A stretch of DNA of 64,000 nt from Nematostella vectensis (lineage: Eukaryota > Cnidaria > Anthozoa > Actiniaria > Edwardsiidae). The stretch's first letter is position 1; each line of letters begins with the position of its first letter. Where the stretch lies: NCBI RefSeq assembly GCF_932526225.1, contig NC_064044.1:1805001-1869000 (forward strand), read 5' to 3'. A program made the position numbers and the translations under genes. This document shows positions 23,687 through 37,328 of this stretch, piece by piece. The notes below the pieces were generated by a model. That model worked only from the letters and a program-made list of their open reading frames with translations, made no database searches and was not told the DNA's origin.

Positions 23687-26616
23687 TATTCTCTTTTTTT
23701 TTTAAATATCGATACTCAATTATACTGTTCTTGGTGTGTCATGACATAAAAAGAAGGTATAGGGACATTTTTATGTACTCTCAGCATCTTTGATGTGCTC
23801 ATGCTTTGTTCAGGATCCTGTACATATTTTATGCACACAAGAACTAACTACATTCCTTGGATAACTTGATTAAGTAGATTCTAACATAGAGCATAGCGCT
23901 CGATAGATTGAAATACCTTTTTTTCCGAGTATACTGTTTTATTTTTCCTAATGTTACTTTTTGGAATTTACATTCGGAAAAATAATTATCGATTGTAACC
24001 TTTTTGGAGGTTACACTCGTAAAACAAATTCCCGAATGTAACCCTGAAGCTTTTCCCGAATGTAACCTCCAGTGCGATGGTGACTTTGCTTGGGATAGTT
24101 TACGATACCAATAGTATTGAAAGTAATTTTCATTACAATTCCCTTCAGCAATGCCACGTTAGTCTTTCGTTGCGGGCACTTGACTACTAACGCAGCGACC
24201 CGGGTTTTATTCCCGCTGATAGCATATTTTTTTTCTTTATTTTTATTTTTTTAAATACCGATACTTAATTATACTTTTCTTGTTGTGTCATAACATAAAA
24301 AGAAGGTATAGGGACATTTTTATGAACTCTCAGCATCTCTGATGTGCTCATGCTTTGTTCAGGATCCTGTACATATTTTATGCACACAAGAACTAACTAG
24401 ATTCCTTGAATAACTTGATTAAGTAGATTCTAACATAGAGCATAGCGCTCGATAGATTGATATACCTTTTTTTCCGAGTATACTGTTTTATTTTTCCTAA
24501 TGTTACTTTTTCGGAATTTACATTCGGAAAAAAAATTATCGATTGTAACCTTTTGGAGGTTACACTCGTAAAACAAATTCCCGAATGTAACCCTGAAGCT
24601 TTTCCCGAATGTAACCTCCAGTCCGATGGTGACTGCTTGGGATAGTTTACGATACCAATAGTATTAAAAGTAATTTTCATTACAATTCCCTTCAGCAATG
24701 CCACGTTAGTCTTTCGTTGCGGGCACTTGACTACTAACGCAGCGACCCGGGTTCGATTCCCGCTTATAGCCTATTTTTTTTCTTTATTCTCTTTTTTTTT
24801 TAAATATCGATACTCAATTATACTGTTCTTGGTGTGTCATGACATAAAAAGAAGGTATAGGGACATTTTTATGTACTCTCAGCATCTTTGATGTGCTCAT
24901 GCTTTGTTCAGGATCCTGTACATATTTTATGCACACAAGAACTAACTACATTCCTTGGATAACTTGATTAAGTAGATTCTAACATAGAGCATAGCGCTCG
25001 ATAGATTGAAATACCTTTTTTTCCGAGTATACTGTTTTATTTTTCCTAATGTTACTTTTTGGAATTTACATTCGGAAAAATAATTATCGATTGTAACCTT
25101 TTTGGAGGTTACACTCGTAAAACAAATTCCCGTATGTAACCCTGAAGCTTTTCCCGAATGTAACCTCCAGTCCGATGGTGACTTTGCTTGGGATAGTTTA
25201 CGATACCAATAGTATTAAAAGTAATTTTCATTACAATTCCCTTCAGCAATGCCACGTTAGTCTTTCGTTGCGAGCACTTGACTACTAACGCAGCGACCCA
25301 GGTTCGATTCCCGCTGATAGCCTATTTTTTTTTCTTTATTATTTTTTCTTAAATATCGATACTTAATTATACTGTTCTTGGTGTGTCATGACATAAAAAG
25401 AAGGTATAGGGACATTTTTATGTACTCTCAGCATCTTTGATGTGCTCATGCTTTGTTCAGGATCCTGTACATATTTTATGCACACAAAAACTAACTAGAT
25501 ACCTTGGATAACTTGATTAAGTAGATTCTAACATAGAGCATAGCGCTCAATAGATTGATATACCTTTTTTTCCGAGTATACTGTTTTATTTTTCCTAATG
25601 TTACTTTTTGGAATTTACATTCGGAAAAATAATTATCGATTGTAACCTTTTTGGAGGTTACACTCGTAAAACAAATTCCCGAATGTAACCCTGAAGCTTT
25701 TCCCGAATGTAACCTCCAGTCCGATGGTGACTTTGCTTGGGATAGTTTAAGATACCAATAGTATTAAAAGTAATTTTTATTACAATTCCCTTCAGCAATG
25801 CCACGTTAGTCTTTCGTTGCGAGCACTTGACTACTAACGCAGCGACCCGGGTTCGATTCCCGCTGATAGCCTATTTTTTTTTTCTTTATTATTTTTTTTT
25901 AAATATCGATACTTAATTATACTGTTCTTGGTGTGTCATGACATAAAAAGAAGGTATAGGGACATTTTTATGTACTCTCAGCATCTTTGATGTGCTCATG
26001 CTTTGTTCAGGATCCTGTACATATTTTATGCACACAAGAACTAACTAGATACCTTGGATAACTTGATTAAGTAGATTCTAACATAGAGCATAGCGCTCGA
26101 TAGATTGATATACCTTTTTTTCCGAGTATACTGTTTTATTTTTCCTAATGTTACTTTTTCGGAATTTACATTCGGAAAAAAAATTATCGATTGTAACCTT
26201 TTGGAGGTTACACTCGTAAAACAAATTCCCGAATGTAACCCTGAAGCTTTTCCCGAATGTAACCTCCAGTCCGATGGTGACTTTGCTTGGGATAGTTTAC
26301 GATACCAATAGTATTAAAAGTAATTTTCATTACAATTCCCTTCAGCAATGCCACGTTAGTCTTTCGTTGCGGGCACTTGACTACTAACGCAGCTACCCGG
26401 GTTCGATTCCCGCTGATAGCCTATTTTTTTTTCTTTTTTCTTTTTTTTTTTAAATATCGATACTTAATTATACTGTTCTTGGTGTGTCATGACATAAAAA
26501 GAAGGTATAGGGACATTTTTTGTACTCTTAGCATCTTTGATGTGCTCATGCTTTGTTCAGGATCCTGTACATATTTTATGCACACAAGAACTAACTACAT
26601 TCCTTGGATAACTTGA
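23687..26616 (+). repeat. 3,846-bp higher-order repeat, copy 2 (partner 19,841-22,770)
   Basis: Second copy of the block. It carries the same rare markers, including CACACAAAAACTAAC, GCGCTCAATAG and TTTAAGATACC, at the matching positions. The 0.9 kb between the two copies (22,771-23,686) completes the period but is less similar to the sequence preceding copy 1. Confidence 0.9.
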
Positions 26617-26902
26617 TAAAGTAGATTCTAACATAGAGCATAGCGCTCGATAGATTGATATACCTTTTTTTCCGAGTATACTGTTTTATTTTTCCTAATG
26701 TTACTTTTTGGAATTTACATTCGGAAAAAAAAATTATCGATTGTAAGCTTTTGTGGGTTACACTCGTACAACAAATTCCCGAATGTAACCCTGAAGCTTT
26801 TCCCGAATGTAACCTCCAGCCCGATGGTGGTGACTTTGCATGGGATAGTTTAAGATACCAATAGTAATAAAAGTAATTTTCATTACAATTCCCTTCAGCA
26901 AT

Positions 26903-29900
26903 GCCACGTTAGTCTTTCGTTGCGGGCACTTGACTACTAACGCAGCGACCCGGGTTCGATTCTCGCTGATAACCTATTTTTTTTTCTTTATTCTTTTTTT
27001 TTTTAAATATCGATACTTAATCATACTGTTCTTGGTGTGTCATGACACAAAAAGAAGGTATAGGGACATTTTTATGTACTCTTAGCATCTTTGATGTGCT
27101 CATGCTTTGTTCAGGATCCTGTACATATTTTATGCACACAAGAACTAACTACATTCCTTGGATAACTTGATTAAGTAGATTCTAACATAGAGCATAGCGC
27201 TCGATAGATTGATATACCTTTTTTTCCGAGTATACTGTTTTATTTTTCCTAATGTTACTTTTTGGAATTTACATTCGGAAAAAAAAATTATCGATTGTAA
27301 GCTTTTGTGGGTTACACTCGTACAACAAATTCCCGAATGTAACCCTGAAGCTTTTCCCGAATGTAACCTCCAGCCCGATGGTGGTGACTTTGCATGGGAT
27401 AGTTTACGATACCAATAGTATTAAAAGTAATTTTCATTACAATTCCCTTCAGCAATGCCACGTTAGTCTTTCGTAGCGGGCACTTGACTACTAACGCAGC
27501 GACCCGGGTTCGATTCTCGCTGATAACCTATTTTTTTTTTTCTTTATTATTTTTTTTTTTTAATATCGATACTTAATTATACTGTTCTTGGTGTGTCATG
27601 ACATAAAAAGAAGGTATAGGGACATTTTTATGTACTCTCAGCATCTTTGATGTGCTCATGCTTTGTTCAGGATCCTGTACATATTTTATGCACACAAGAA
27701 CTAACTACATTCCTTGGATAACTTGATTAAGTAGATTCTAACATAGAGCATAGCGCTCGATAGATTGAAATACCTTTTTTTCCGAGTATACTGTTTTATT
27801 TTTCCTAATGTTATTTTTTGGAATTTACATTCGTAAAACAAATTATCGATTATAACCTGTTGGAGGTTACACTCGTAAAACAAATTCCCAAATGTAACCC
27901 TGAAGCTTTTCCCGAATGTAACCTCCAGTCCGATGGTGACCTTGCTTGGGATAGTTTACGATACCAATAGTATTAAAAGTAATTTTCATTACAATTCCCT
28001 TCAGCAATGCCACGTTAGTCTTTCGTTGCGGGTACTTGACTACTAACGCAGCTACCCGGGTTCGATTCCCGCTGATAGCCTATTTTTTTTTCTTTATTAT
28101 TTTTTTTTAAATATCGATACTTGATTATACTGTTCTTGGTGTGTCATGACATAAAAAAAAGGTATAGGGACATTTTTATGTACTCTCAGCATCTTTGATG
28201 TGCTCATGCTTTGTTCAGGATCCTGTACATATTTTATGCACACAAGAACTAACTAGATACCTTGGATAACTTGATTAAGTAGATTCTAACATAGAGCATA
28301 GCGCTCGATAGATTGATATACCTTTTTTTCCGAGTATACTGTTTTATTTTTCCTAATGTTACTTTTTCGGAATTTACATTCGGAAAAAAAATTATCGATT
28401 GTAACCTTTTGGAGGTTACACTCGTAAAACAAATTCCCGAATGTAACCCTGAAGCTTTTCCCGAATGTAACCTCCAGTCCGATGGTGACTTTGCTTGGGA
28501 TAGTTTACGATACCAATAGTATTAAAAGTAATTTTCATTACAATTCCCTTCAGCAATGCCACGTTAGTCTTTCGTTGCGGGCACTTGACTACTAACGCAG
28601 CTACCCGGGTTCGAATCCCGCTGATGGCCTATTTTTTTTTCTTTATTTTTTTTTTAAATATCGATGCTTAATTATACTGTTCTTGGTGTGTCATGACATA
28701 AAAAGAAGGTATAGGGACATTTTTATGTACTCTCAGCATCTTTGATGTGCTCATGCTTTGTTCAGGATCCTGTACATATTTTATGCACACAAGAACTAAC
28801 TACATTCCTTGGATAACTTGATTAAGTAGATTCTAACATAGAGCATAGCGCTCGATAGATTGAAATACCTTTTTTTCCGAGTATACTGTTTTATTTTTCC
28901 TAATGTTACTTTTTGGAATTTACATTCGGAAAACAAATTATCGATTATAACATGTTGGAGGTTACACTCGTAAAACAAATTCCCGAATGTAACCCTGAAG
29001 CTTTTCCCGAATGTAACCTCCAGTCCGATGGTGACTTTGCTTGGGATAGTTTAAGATACCAATAGTATTAAAAGTAATTTTTATTACAATTCCCTTCAGC
29101 AATGCCACGTTAGTCTTTCGTTGCGGGCACTTGACTACTAACGCAGCGACCCGGGTTCGATTCCCGCTGATAACCTATTTTTTTTTTCTTTATTATTTTT
29201 TTTTTAAATATCGATACTTAATTAAACTGTTCTTGGTGTGTCATGACATAAAAAGAAGGTATAGGGACATTTTTATGTACTCTCAGCATCTTTGATGTGC
29301 TCATGCTTTGTTCAGGATCCTGTACATATTTTATGCACACAAGAACTAACTACATTCCTTGGATAACTTGATTAAGTAGATTCTAACATAGAGCATAGCG
29401 CTCGATAGATTGAAATACCTTTTTTTCCGAGTATACTGTTTTATTTTTCCTAATGTTACTTTTTGGAATTTACATTCGGAAAAAAATTATCGATTATAAC
29501 CTGTTGGAGGTTACACTCGTAAAACAAATTCCCGAATGTAACCCTGAAGCTTTTCCCGAATGTAACCTCCAGTCCGATGGTGACCTTGCTTGGGATAGTT
29601 TACGATACCAATAGTATTAAAAGTAATTTTCATTACAATTCCCTTCAGCAATGCCATGTTAGTCTTTCGTTGCGGGTACTTGACTACTAACGCAGCTACC
29701 CGGGTTCGATTCCCGCTGATAGCCTATTTTTTTTTTTCTTTATTATTTTTTTTTAAATATCGATACTTAATTATACTGTTCTTGGTGTGTCATGACATAA
29801 AAAGAAGGTATAGGGACATTTTTATGTACTCTCAGAATCTTTGATGTGCTCATGCTTTGTTCAGGATCCTGTACATATTTTTTGCACACAAGAACTAACT

Positions 29901-30202
29901 AGATTCCTTGGATAACTTGATTAAGTAGATTCTAACATAGAGCATAGCGCTCGATAGATTGATATACCTTCTTTTCCGAGTATACTGTTTTATTTTTCCT
30001 AATGTTACTTTTTGGAATTTACATTCGGAAAAATAATTATCGATTGTAACCGTTTGGAGGTTACACTCGTAAAACAAATTCCCGAATGTAACCCTGAAGC
30101 TTTTCCCGAATGTAACCTCCAGTCCGATGGTGACTTTGCTTGGGATAGTTTACGATACCAATAGTATTAAAAGTAATTTTCATTACAATTCCCTTCAGCA
30201 AT
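26903..30202 (+). repeat. Array region F: source or sister of the block at the window end
   Basis: Anchors are at 26,955, 27,509, 28,061, 28,610, 29,156 and 29,705, with 546-554-bp units. The first two units share AAGCTTTTGTGGG in the GTAAC block and a GGT duplication (GATGGTGGTGAC). Most of the region recurs at 61,096-64,000. Confidence 0.88.
27023..29927 (+). repeat. Long-range duplicate, copy 1 (partner 61,096-64,000)
   Basis: Five consecutive anchors (27,509, 28,061, 28,610, 29,156 and 29,705) recur at exactly +34,073 bp, so there is no net insertion or deletion across about 2.9 kb. I noticed one base difference near 28,132 (TTGATTATAC against TTAATTATAC). The left limit lies between 27,022, where C faces T, and the shared rare variant GTCATGACACAAAAAG. 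The right limit is not reached because the window ends. Confidence 0.92.
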
Positions 30203-33200
30203 GCCACGTTAGTCTTTCGTTGCGGGCACTTGACTACTAACGCAGCGACCCGGGTTCGATTCCCGCTGATAACCTATTTTTTTTTCTTTATTATTTTTTT
30301 TTTAAATATCGATACTTAATTATACTGTTCTTGGTGTGTCATGACATAAAAAGAAGGTATAGGGACATTTTTATGTACTCTCAGCATCTTTGATGTGCTC
30401 ATGCTTTGTTCAGGATCCTGTACATATTTTATGCACACAAGAACTAACTAGATTCCTTGGATAACTTGATTAAGTAGATTCTAACATAGAGCATAGCGTT
30501 TGATAGATTGATATACCTTTTTTTTAGAGTATACTGTTTTATTTTTCCTAATGTTACTTTTTCGGAATTTACATTCGGATAAAAAATTATCGATTGTAAC
30601 CGTTTGGAGGTTACACTTGTAAAACAAATTCCCGAATGTAACCCTGAAGCTTTTCTTGAATGTAACCTCCAGTCCGATGGTGACTTTGCTTGGGATAGTT
30701 TACGATACCAATAGTATTAAAAGTAATTTTCATTACAATTCCCTTCAGCAATGCCACGTTAGTCTTTCGTTGCGGGCACTTTACTACTAGCGCAGCGACC
30801 TGGGTTCGATTCCCGCTGATAGCCTTTTTTTTTTCTTTATTCTTTTTTTTTAAATATCGATACTTAATTATACTGTTCTTGGTGTGTCATGACATAAAAA
30901 GAAAGTATAGGGACATTTTTCTGTACTCTCAGCATCTTTGATGTGCTCATGCTTTGTTCAGGATCCTGTACATATTTTATGAACACAAGAACTAACTAGA
31001 TTCCTTGGATAACTTGATTAAGTAGATTCTAACATAGAGCATAGCGCTCGATAGATTGATATACCTTTTTTATTCCGAGTATACTGTTTCATTTTTCCTA
31101 ATGTTACTTTTTGGAATTTACATTCGGAAAAAAAATTATCGATTGTAACATTTTGGAGGTTACACTCGTAAAACAAAATTCCAGAATGTAACCCTGAAGC
31201 TTTTCCCGAATGTAACCTCCAGCCCGATGGTGGTGACTTTGCTTGGGATAGTTTACGATACCAATAGTATTAAAAGTAATTTTCATTACAATTCCCTTCA
31301 GCAATGCCACGTTAGTCTTTCGTTGCGAGCACTTGACTACTAACGCAACGACCCGGGTTCGATTCCCGCTGATAGCCTATTTTTTTTCTTTATTTTTTTT
31401 TAAATATCGATGCTTAATTATACTGTTCTTGGTGTGTCATGACATAAAAAGAAGGTATAGGGACATCTTTATGTACTCTCAGCATCTTTGATGTGCTCAT
31501 GCTTTGTTCAGGATCCTGTACATATTTTTTGCACACAAGAACTAACTACATTCCTTGGATAACTTGATTAAGTAGATTCTAACATAGAGCATAGCGCTCG
31601 ATAGATTGATATACCTTCTTTTCCGAGTATACTGTTTTATTTTTCCTAATGTTACTTTTTGGAATTTACATTCCGAAAAATAATTATCGATTGTAACCGT
31701 TTGGAGGTTACACTCTTAAAACAAATTCCCGAATGTAATCCTGAAGCTTTTCCCGAATGTAACCTCCAGTCCGATGGTGACTTTGCTTGGGATAGTTTAC
31801 GATACCAATAGTATTAAAAGTAATTTTCATTACAATTCCCTTCAGCAATGCCACGTTAGTCTATCGTTGCGGGCACTTGACTACTAACGCACCTACCCGG
31901 ATTCGATTCCCGCTGATAGCCTATTTTTGTTTCTTTATTTTTTTTTAAATATCGATGCTTAATTATACTGTTCTTGGTGTGTCATGACATAAAAAGAAGG
32001 TATAGGGACATTTTTATGTACTCTCAGCATCTTTGATGTGCTCATGCTTTGTTCAGGATCCTGTACATATTTTATGCACACAAGAACTAACTAGATTCCT
32101 TGGATAACTTGATTAAGTAGATTCTAACATAGAGCATAGCGCTCGATAGATTGATATACCTTTTTTCCGAGTATACTGTTTTATTTTTCCTAATGTTACT
32201 TTTTGGAATTGACATTCGGAAAAAAAATTATCGATTGTAACCTTTTGGAGGATACACTCGTAAAACAAATTCCCGAATGTAACCCTGAAGCTTTTCCCGA
32301 ATGTAACCTCCAGTCCGATGGTGACTTTGCTTTGGATAGTTTACGATACCAATAGTATTAAAAGTAATTTTCATTACAATTCCCTTAAGCAATGCCACGT
32401 TAGTCTTTCGTTGCGAGCACTTGACTACTAACGCAGCGACCCGGGTTCGATTCCCGCTGATAGCCTATTTTTTTTTCTTTATTATTTTTTCTTTATATCG
32501 ATACTTAATTATACTGTTCTTGGTGTGTCATGACATAAAAAGAAGGTATAGGGACATTTTTATGTACTCTCAGAATCTTTGATGTGCTCATGCTTTGTTC
32601 AGGATCCTGTACATATTTTTTGCACACAAGAGCTAACTAGATTCCTTGGATAACTTGATTAAGTAGATTCTAACATAGAGCATAGCGCTCGATAGATTGA
32701 TATACCTTCTTTTCCGAGTATACTGTTTTATTTTTCCTAATGTTACTTATTGGAATTTGCATTCGGAAAAAAAATTATCGATTGTAACCGTTTGGGGATA
32801 CACTCGTAAAACAAAATTCCCGAATGTAACCCTGAAGCTTTTCCCGAATGTAACCTCCAGCCCGATGGTGGTGACTTTGCTTGGGATAGTTTACGATACC
32901 AATAGTATTAAAAGTAATTTTCATTACAATTCCCTTCAGCAATGCCACGTTAGTCTTTCGTTGCGAGCACTTAACTACTAACGCACCTACCCGGGTTCGA
33001 TTCCCGCTGATAGCCTATTTTTGTTTCTTTATTTTTTTTTAAATATCGATGCTTAATTATACTGTTCTTGGTGTGTCATGACATAAAAAGAAGGTATAGG
33101 GACATTTTTATGTACTCTCAGCATCTTTGATGTGCTCATGCTTTGTTCAGGATCCTGTACATATTTTATGCACACAAGAACTAACTAGATTCCTTGGATA

Positions 33201-36200
33201 ACTTGATTAAGTAGATTCTAACATAGAGCATAGCGTTCGATAGATTGATATACCTTTTTTTCCGTGTATACTGTTTCATTTTTCCTAATGTTACTTTTTG
33301 GAATTTACATTCGGAAAAAAAATTATCGATTGTAACCTTTTGGAGGTTACACTCGTAAAACAAATTCCCGAATGTAACCCTGAGGCTTTTCCCGAATGTA
33401 ACCTCCAGTCCGATGGTGACTTTGCTTGGGATAGTTTACGATACCAATAGTATTAAAAGTAATTTTCATTACAATTCCCTTCAGCAATGCCACGTTAGTC
33501 TTTCGTTGCGGGCACTTGACTAGTAGCGCAGCGACCCGGGTTCAATTCCCGCTGATCGCCTTTTTTTTTTCTTTATTCTTTTTTTTTAAATATCGATACT
33601 TAATTATACTGTTCTTGGTGTGTCATGACATCAAAAGAAGGTATAGGGACATTTTTATGTACTCTCAGCATCTTTGATGTGCTCATGCTTTGTTCAGGAT
33701 CCTGTACATATTTTATGCACACAAGAACTAACTAGATTCCTTGGATAACTTGATTAAGTAGATTCTAGCATAGAGCATAGCGCTCGATAGATTGATATAC
33801 CTTTTTTTTAGAGTATACTGTTTTATTTTTCCTAATGTTACTTTTTCGGAATTTACATTCGGATAAAAAATTATCGATTGTAACCGTTTGGAGGTTACAC
33901 TTGTAAAACAAATTCCCGAATGTAACCCTGAAGCTTTTCCCGAATGTAACGTCCAGTCCGATGGTGACTTTGCTTGGGATAGTTTACGATACCAATAGTA
34001 TTAAAAGTAATTTTCATTACAATTCCCTTCAGCAATGCCACGTTAGTCTTTCGTTGCGGGCACTTGACTACTAGCGCAGCGACCCGGGTTCGATTCCCGC
34101 TGATAGCTTTTTTTTTTTTTCTTTATTCTTTTTTTTTAAATATCGATACTTAATTATACTGTTCTTGGTGTGTCATGACATAAAAAGAAAGTATAGGGAC
34201 ATTTTTATGTACTCTCAGCATCTTTGATGTGCTCATGTTTTGTTCAGGATCCTGTACATATTTTATGCACACAAGAACTAACTAGATTCCTTGGATAACT
34301 TGATTAAGTAGATTCTAACATAGAGCATAGCGCTCGATAGATTGATATACCCTTTTTTTCCGAGTATACTGTTTCATTTTTCCTAATGTTACTTTTTGGA
34401 ATTTACATTCGGAAAAAAAATTATCGATTGTAACATTTTGGAGGTTACACTCGTAAAACAAATTCCCGAATGTAACCCTGAAGCTTTTCCCGAATGTAAC
34501 CTCCAGCCCGATGGTGGTGACTTTGCTTGGGATAGTTTACGATACCAATAGTATTAAAAGTAATTTTCATTACAATTCCCTTCAGCAATGCCACGTTAGT
34601 CTATCCTTGCGGGCACTTGACTACTAACGCAGCTACCCGGGTTCGAATCCCGCTAATGGCCTATTTTTTTTTCTTTATTTTTTTTTAAATATCGATGCTT
34701 AATTATACTGTTCTTGGTGTGTCATGACATAAAAAGAAGGTATAGGGACATTTTTATGTACTCTCAGCATCTTTGATGTGCTCATGCTTTGTTCAGGATC
34801 CTGTACATATTTTATGCACACAAGAACTAACTACATTCCTTGGATAACTTGATTAAGTAGATTCTAACATAGAGCATAGCGCTCGATAGATTGAAATACC
34901 TTTTTTTCCGAGTATACTGTTTTATTTTTCCTAATGTTACTTTTTGGAATTTACATTCGGAAAAATAATTATCGATTGTAACCTTTTGGAGGTTACACTC
35001 GTAAAACAAATTCCCGAATGTAACCCTGAAGCTTTTCCCGAATGTAACCTCCAGTCCGATGGTGACTTTGCTTGGGATAGTTTACGATACCAATAGTATT
35101 AAAAGTAATTTTCATTACAATTCCCTTAAGCAATGCCACGTTAGTCTTTCGTTGCGAGCACTTGACTACTAACGCAGCGACCCGGGTTCGATTCCCGCTG
35201 ATAGCCTATTTTTTTTTCTTTATTATTTTTTCTTTATATCGATACTTAATTATACTGTTCTTGGTGTGTCATGACATAAAAAGAAGGTATAGGGACATTT
35301 TTATGTACTCTCAGCATCTTTGATGTGCTCATGCTTTGTTCAGGATCCTGTACATATTTTTTGCACACAAGAGCTAACTAGATTCCTTGGATAACTTGAT
35401 TAAGTAGATTCTAACATAGAGCATAGCGCTCGATAGATTGATATACCTTCTTTTCCGAGTATACTGTTTTATTTTTCCTAATGTTACTTATTGGAATTTT
35501 TATTCGGAAAAAAAATTATCGATTGTAACCGTTTGGAGGATACACTCGTAAAACAAAATTCCCGAATGTAACCCTGAAGCTTTTCCCGAATGTAACCTCC
35601 AGCCCGATGGTGGTGACTTTGCTTGGGATAGTTTACGATACCAATAGTATTAAAAGTAATTTTCATTACAATTCCCTTCAGCAATGCCACGTTAGTCTTT
35701 CGTTGCGAGCACTTGACTACTAACGCAGCGACCCGGGTTCGATTCCCGCTTATAGCCTATTTTTTTTCTTTATTTTTTTTTAAATATCGATGCTTAATTA
35801 TACTGTTCTTGGTGTGTCATGACATAAAAAGAAGGTATAGGGACATTTTTATGTACTCTCAGCATCTTTGATGTGCTCATGCTTTGTTCAGGATCCTGTA
35901 CATATTTTTTGCACACAAGAACTAACTAGATTCCTTGGATAACTTGATTAAGTAGATTCTAACATAGAGCATAGCGCTCGATAGATTGATATACCTTCTT
36001 TTCCGAGTATACTGTTTTATTTTTCCTAATGTTACTTATTGGAATTTACATTCGGAAAAAAAATTATCGATTGTAACCGTTTGGAGGTTACACTCGTAAA
36101 ACAAATTCCCGAATGTAACCCTGAAGCTTTTCCCGAATGTAACCTCCAGTCCGATGGTGACTTTGCTTGGGATAGTTTACGATACCAATAGTATTAAAAG

Positions 36201-37328
36201 TAATTTTCATTACAATTCCCTTCAGCAATGCCACGTTAGTCTTTCGTTGCGGGCACTTGACTACTAACGCAGCGACCCGGGTTCGATTCCCGCTGATAGT
36301 CTATTTTTTTTTCTTTATTTTTTTTTTTTAAATACCGATACTTAATTATACTGTTCTTGTTGTGTTATAACATAAAAAGAAGGTATAGGGACATTTTTAT
36401 GTACTCTCAGCATCTCTGATGTGCTCATGCTTTGTTCAGGATCCTGTACATATTTTATGCACACAAGAACTAACTAGATTCCTTGGATAACTTGATTAAG
36501 TAGATTCTAACATAGAGCATAGCGCTCGATAGATTGATGTACCTTTTTTTCCGAGTATACTGTTTTATTTTTCCTAATGTTACTTTTTGGAATTTACATT
36601 CGGAAAAAAAATTATCGATTATAACCTTTTGGAGGTTACACTCGTAAAACAAATTCCCGAATGTAACCCTGAAGCTTTTCCCGAATGTAACGTCCAGTCC
36701 GATGGTGACTTTGCTTGGGATAGTTTACGATACCAATAGTATTAAAAGTAATTTTCATTACAATTCTATTCAGCAATGCCACGTTAGTCTTTCGTTGCGG
36801 GCACTTGACTACTAACGCAGCGACCCGGGTTCGATTCCCGCTGATAGCCTATTTTTTTTTCTTTATTTTGAATTTTTTTAAATATCGATACTTAATTATA
36901 CTGTTCTTTGTGAGTCATGACATAAAAAGAAGGTATAGGGACATTTTTATGTACTCTCAGCATCTTTGATGTGCTTATGCTTTGTTCAGGATCCTGTACA
37001 TATTTTATGCACACAAGAACTAACTAGATTCCTTGGATAACTTGATTAAGTAGATTCTAACATAGAGCATAGCGCTCGATAGATTGATATACCTTTTTTT
37101 CCGAGTATACTGTTTTATTTTTCCTAATGCTACTTTTTCGGAATTTACATTCGGAAAAAAAATTATCGATTGTAACCTTTTGGAGGTTACACTCGTAAAA
37201 CAAATTCCCGAATGTAACCCTGAAGCTTTTCCCGAATGTAACCTCCAGTCCGATGGTGACTTTGCTTGGGATAGTTTACGATACCAATAGTATTAAAAGT
37301 AATTTTCATTACAATTCCCTTCAGCAAT
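30203..37328 (+). repeat. Array region G: mixed units with several short duplications
   Basis: Anchors are at 30,255, 30,805, 31,358, 31,902, 32,446, 32,996, 33,541, 34,089, 34,642, 35,187, 35,738, 36,282 and 36,830. About 30.5-31.3 kb and 33.8-34.6 kb match at an offset of 3,284 bp (shared TTTAGAGTATAC, GGATAAAAAATT and ACACTTGTAAAAC). About 32.39-32.97 and 35.13-35.72 kb match at about 2,741 bp (shared CCCTTAAGCAATG and AGAGCTAAC). Three T-stem/anticodon-side heads here have TAGCGC instead of TAACGC. Confidence 0.82.
36282..37260 (+). repeat. Block shared with 49,402-50,380 (13,120-bp offset)
   Basis: Anchors 36,282 and 36,830 recur at 49,402 and 49,950. Shared rare variants are AATACCGATAC in the region after the T tract, GATTGATGTACC (36,533 and 49,653), AATTCTATTCAGC (36,763 and 49,883) and GTGAGTCATGAC. 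The copies differ at GATGTGCTTATGC against GATGCGCACATGC. Limits are approximate. Confidence 0.75.

Larger units (their letters stand above)
19754..26902 (+). repeat. Array region E: seven-unit higher-order repeat, 3,846-bp period
   Basis: Anchors are at 19,806, 20,359, 20,906, 21,457, 22,006, 22,556, 23,106, 23,654, 24,205, 24,752, 25,303, 25,852 and 26,402. Units are 547-553 bp, slightly longer than in region D. Rare markers recur at exactly 3,846 bp, such as the broken T-loop GGGTTTTATTCCC at 20,359 and 24,205, and the CCCAGG T-stem change at 21,457 and 25,303. Confidence 0.9.
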
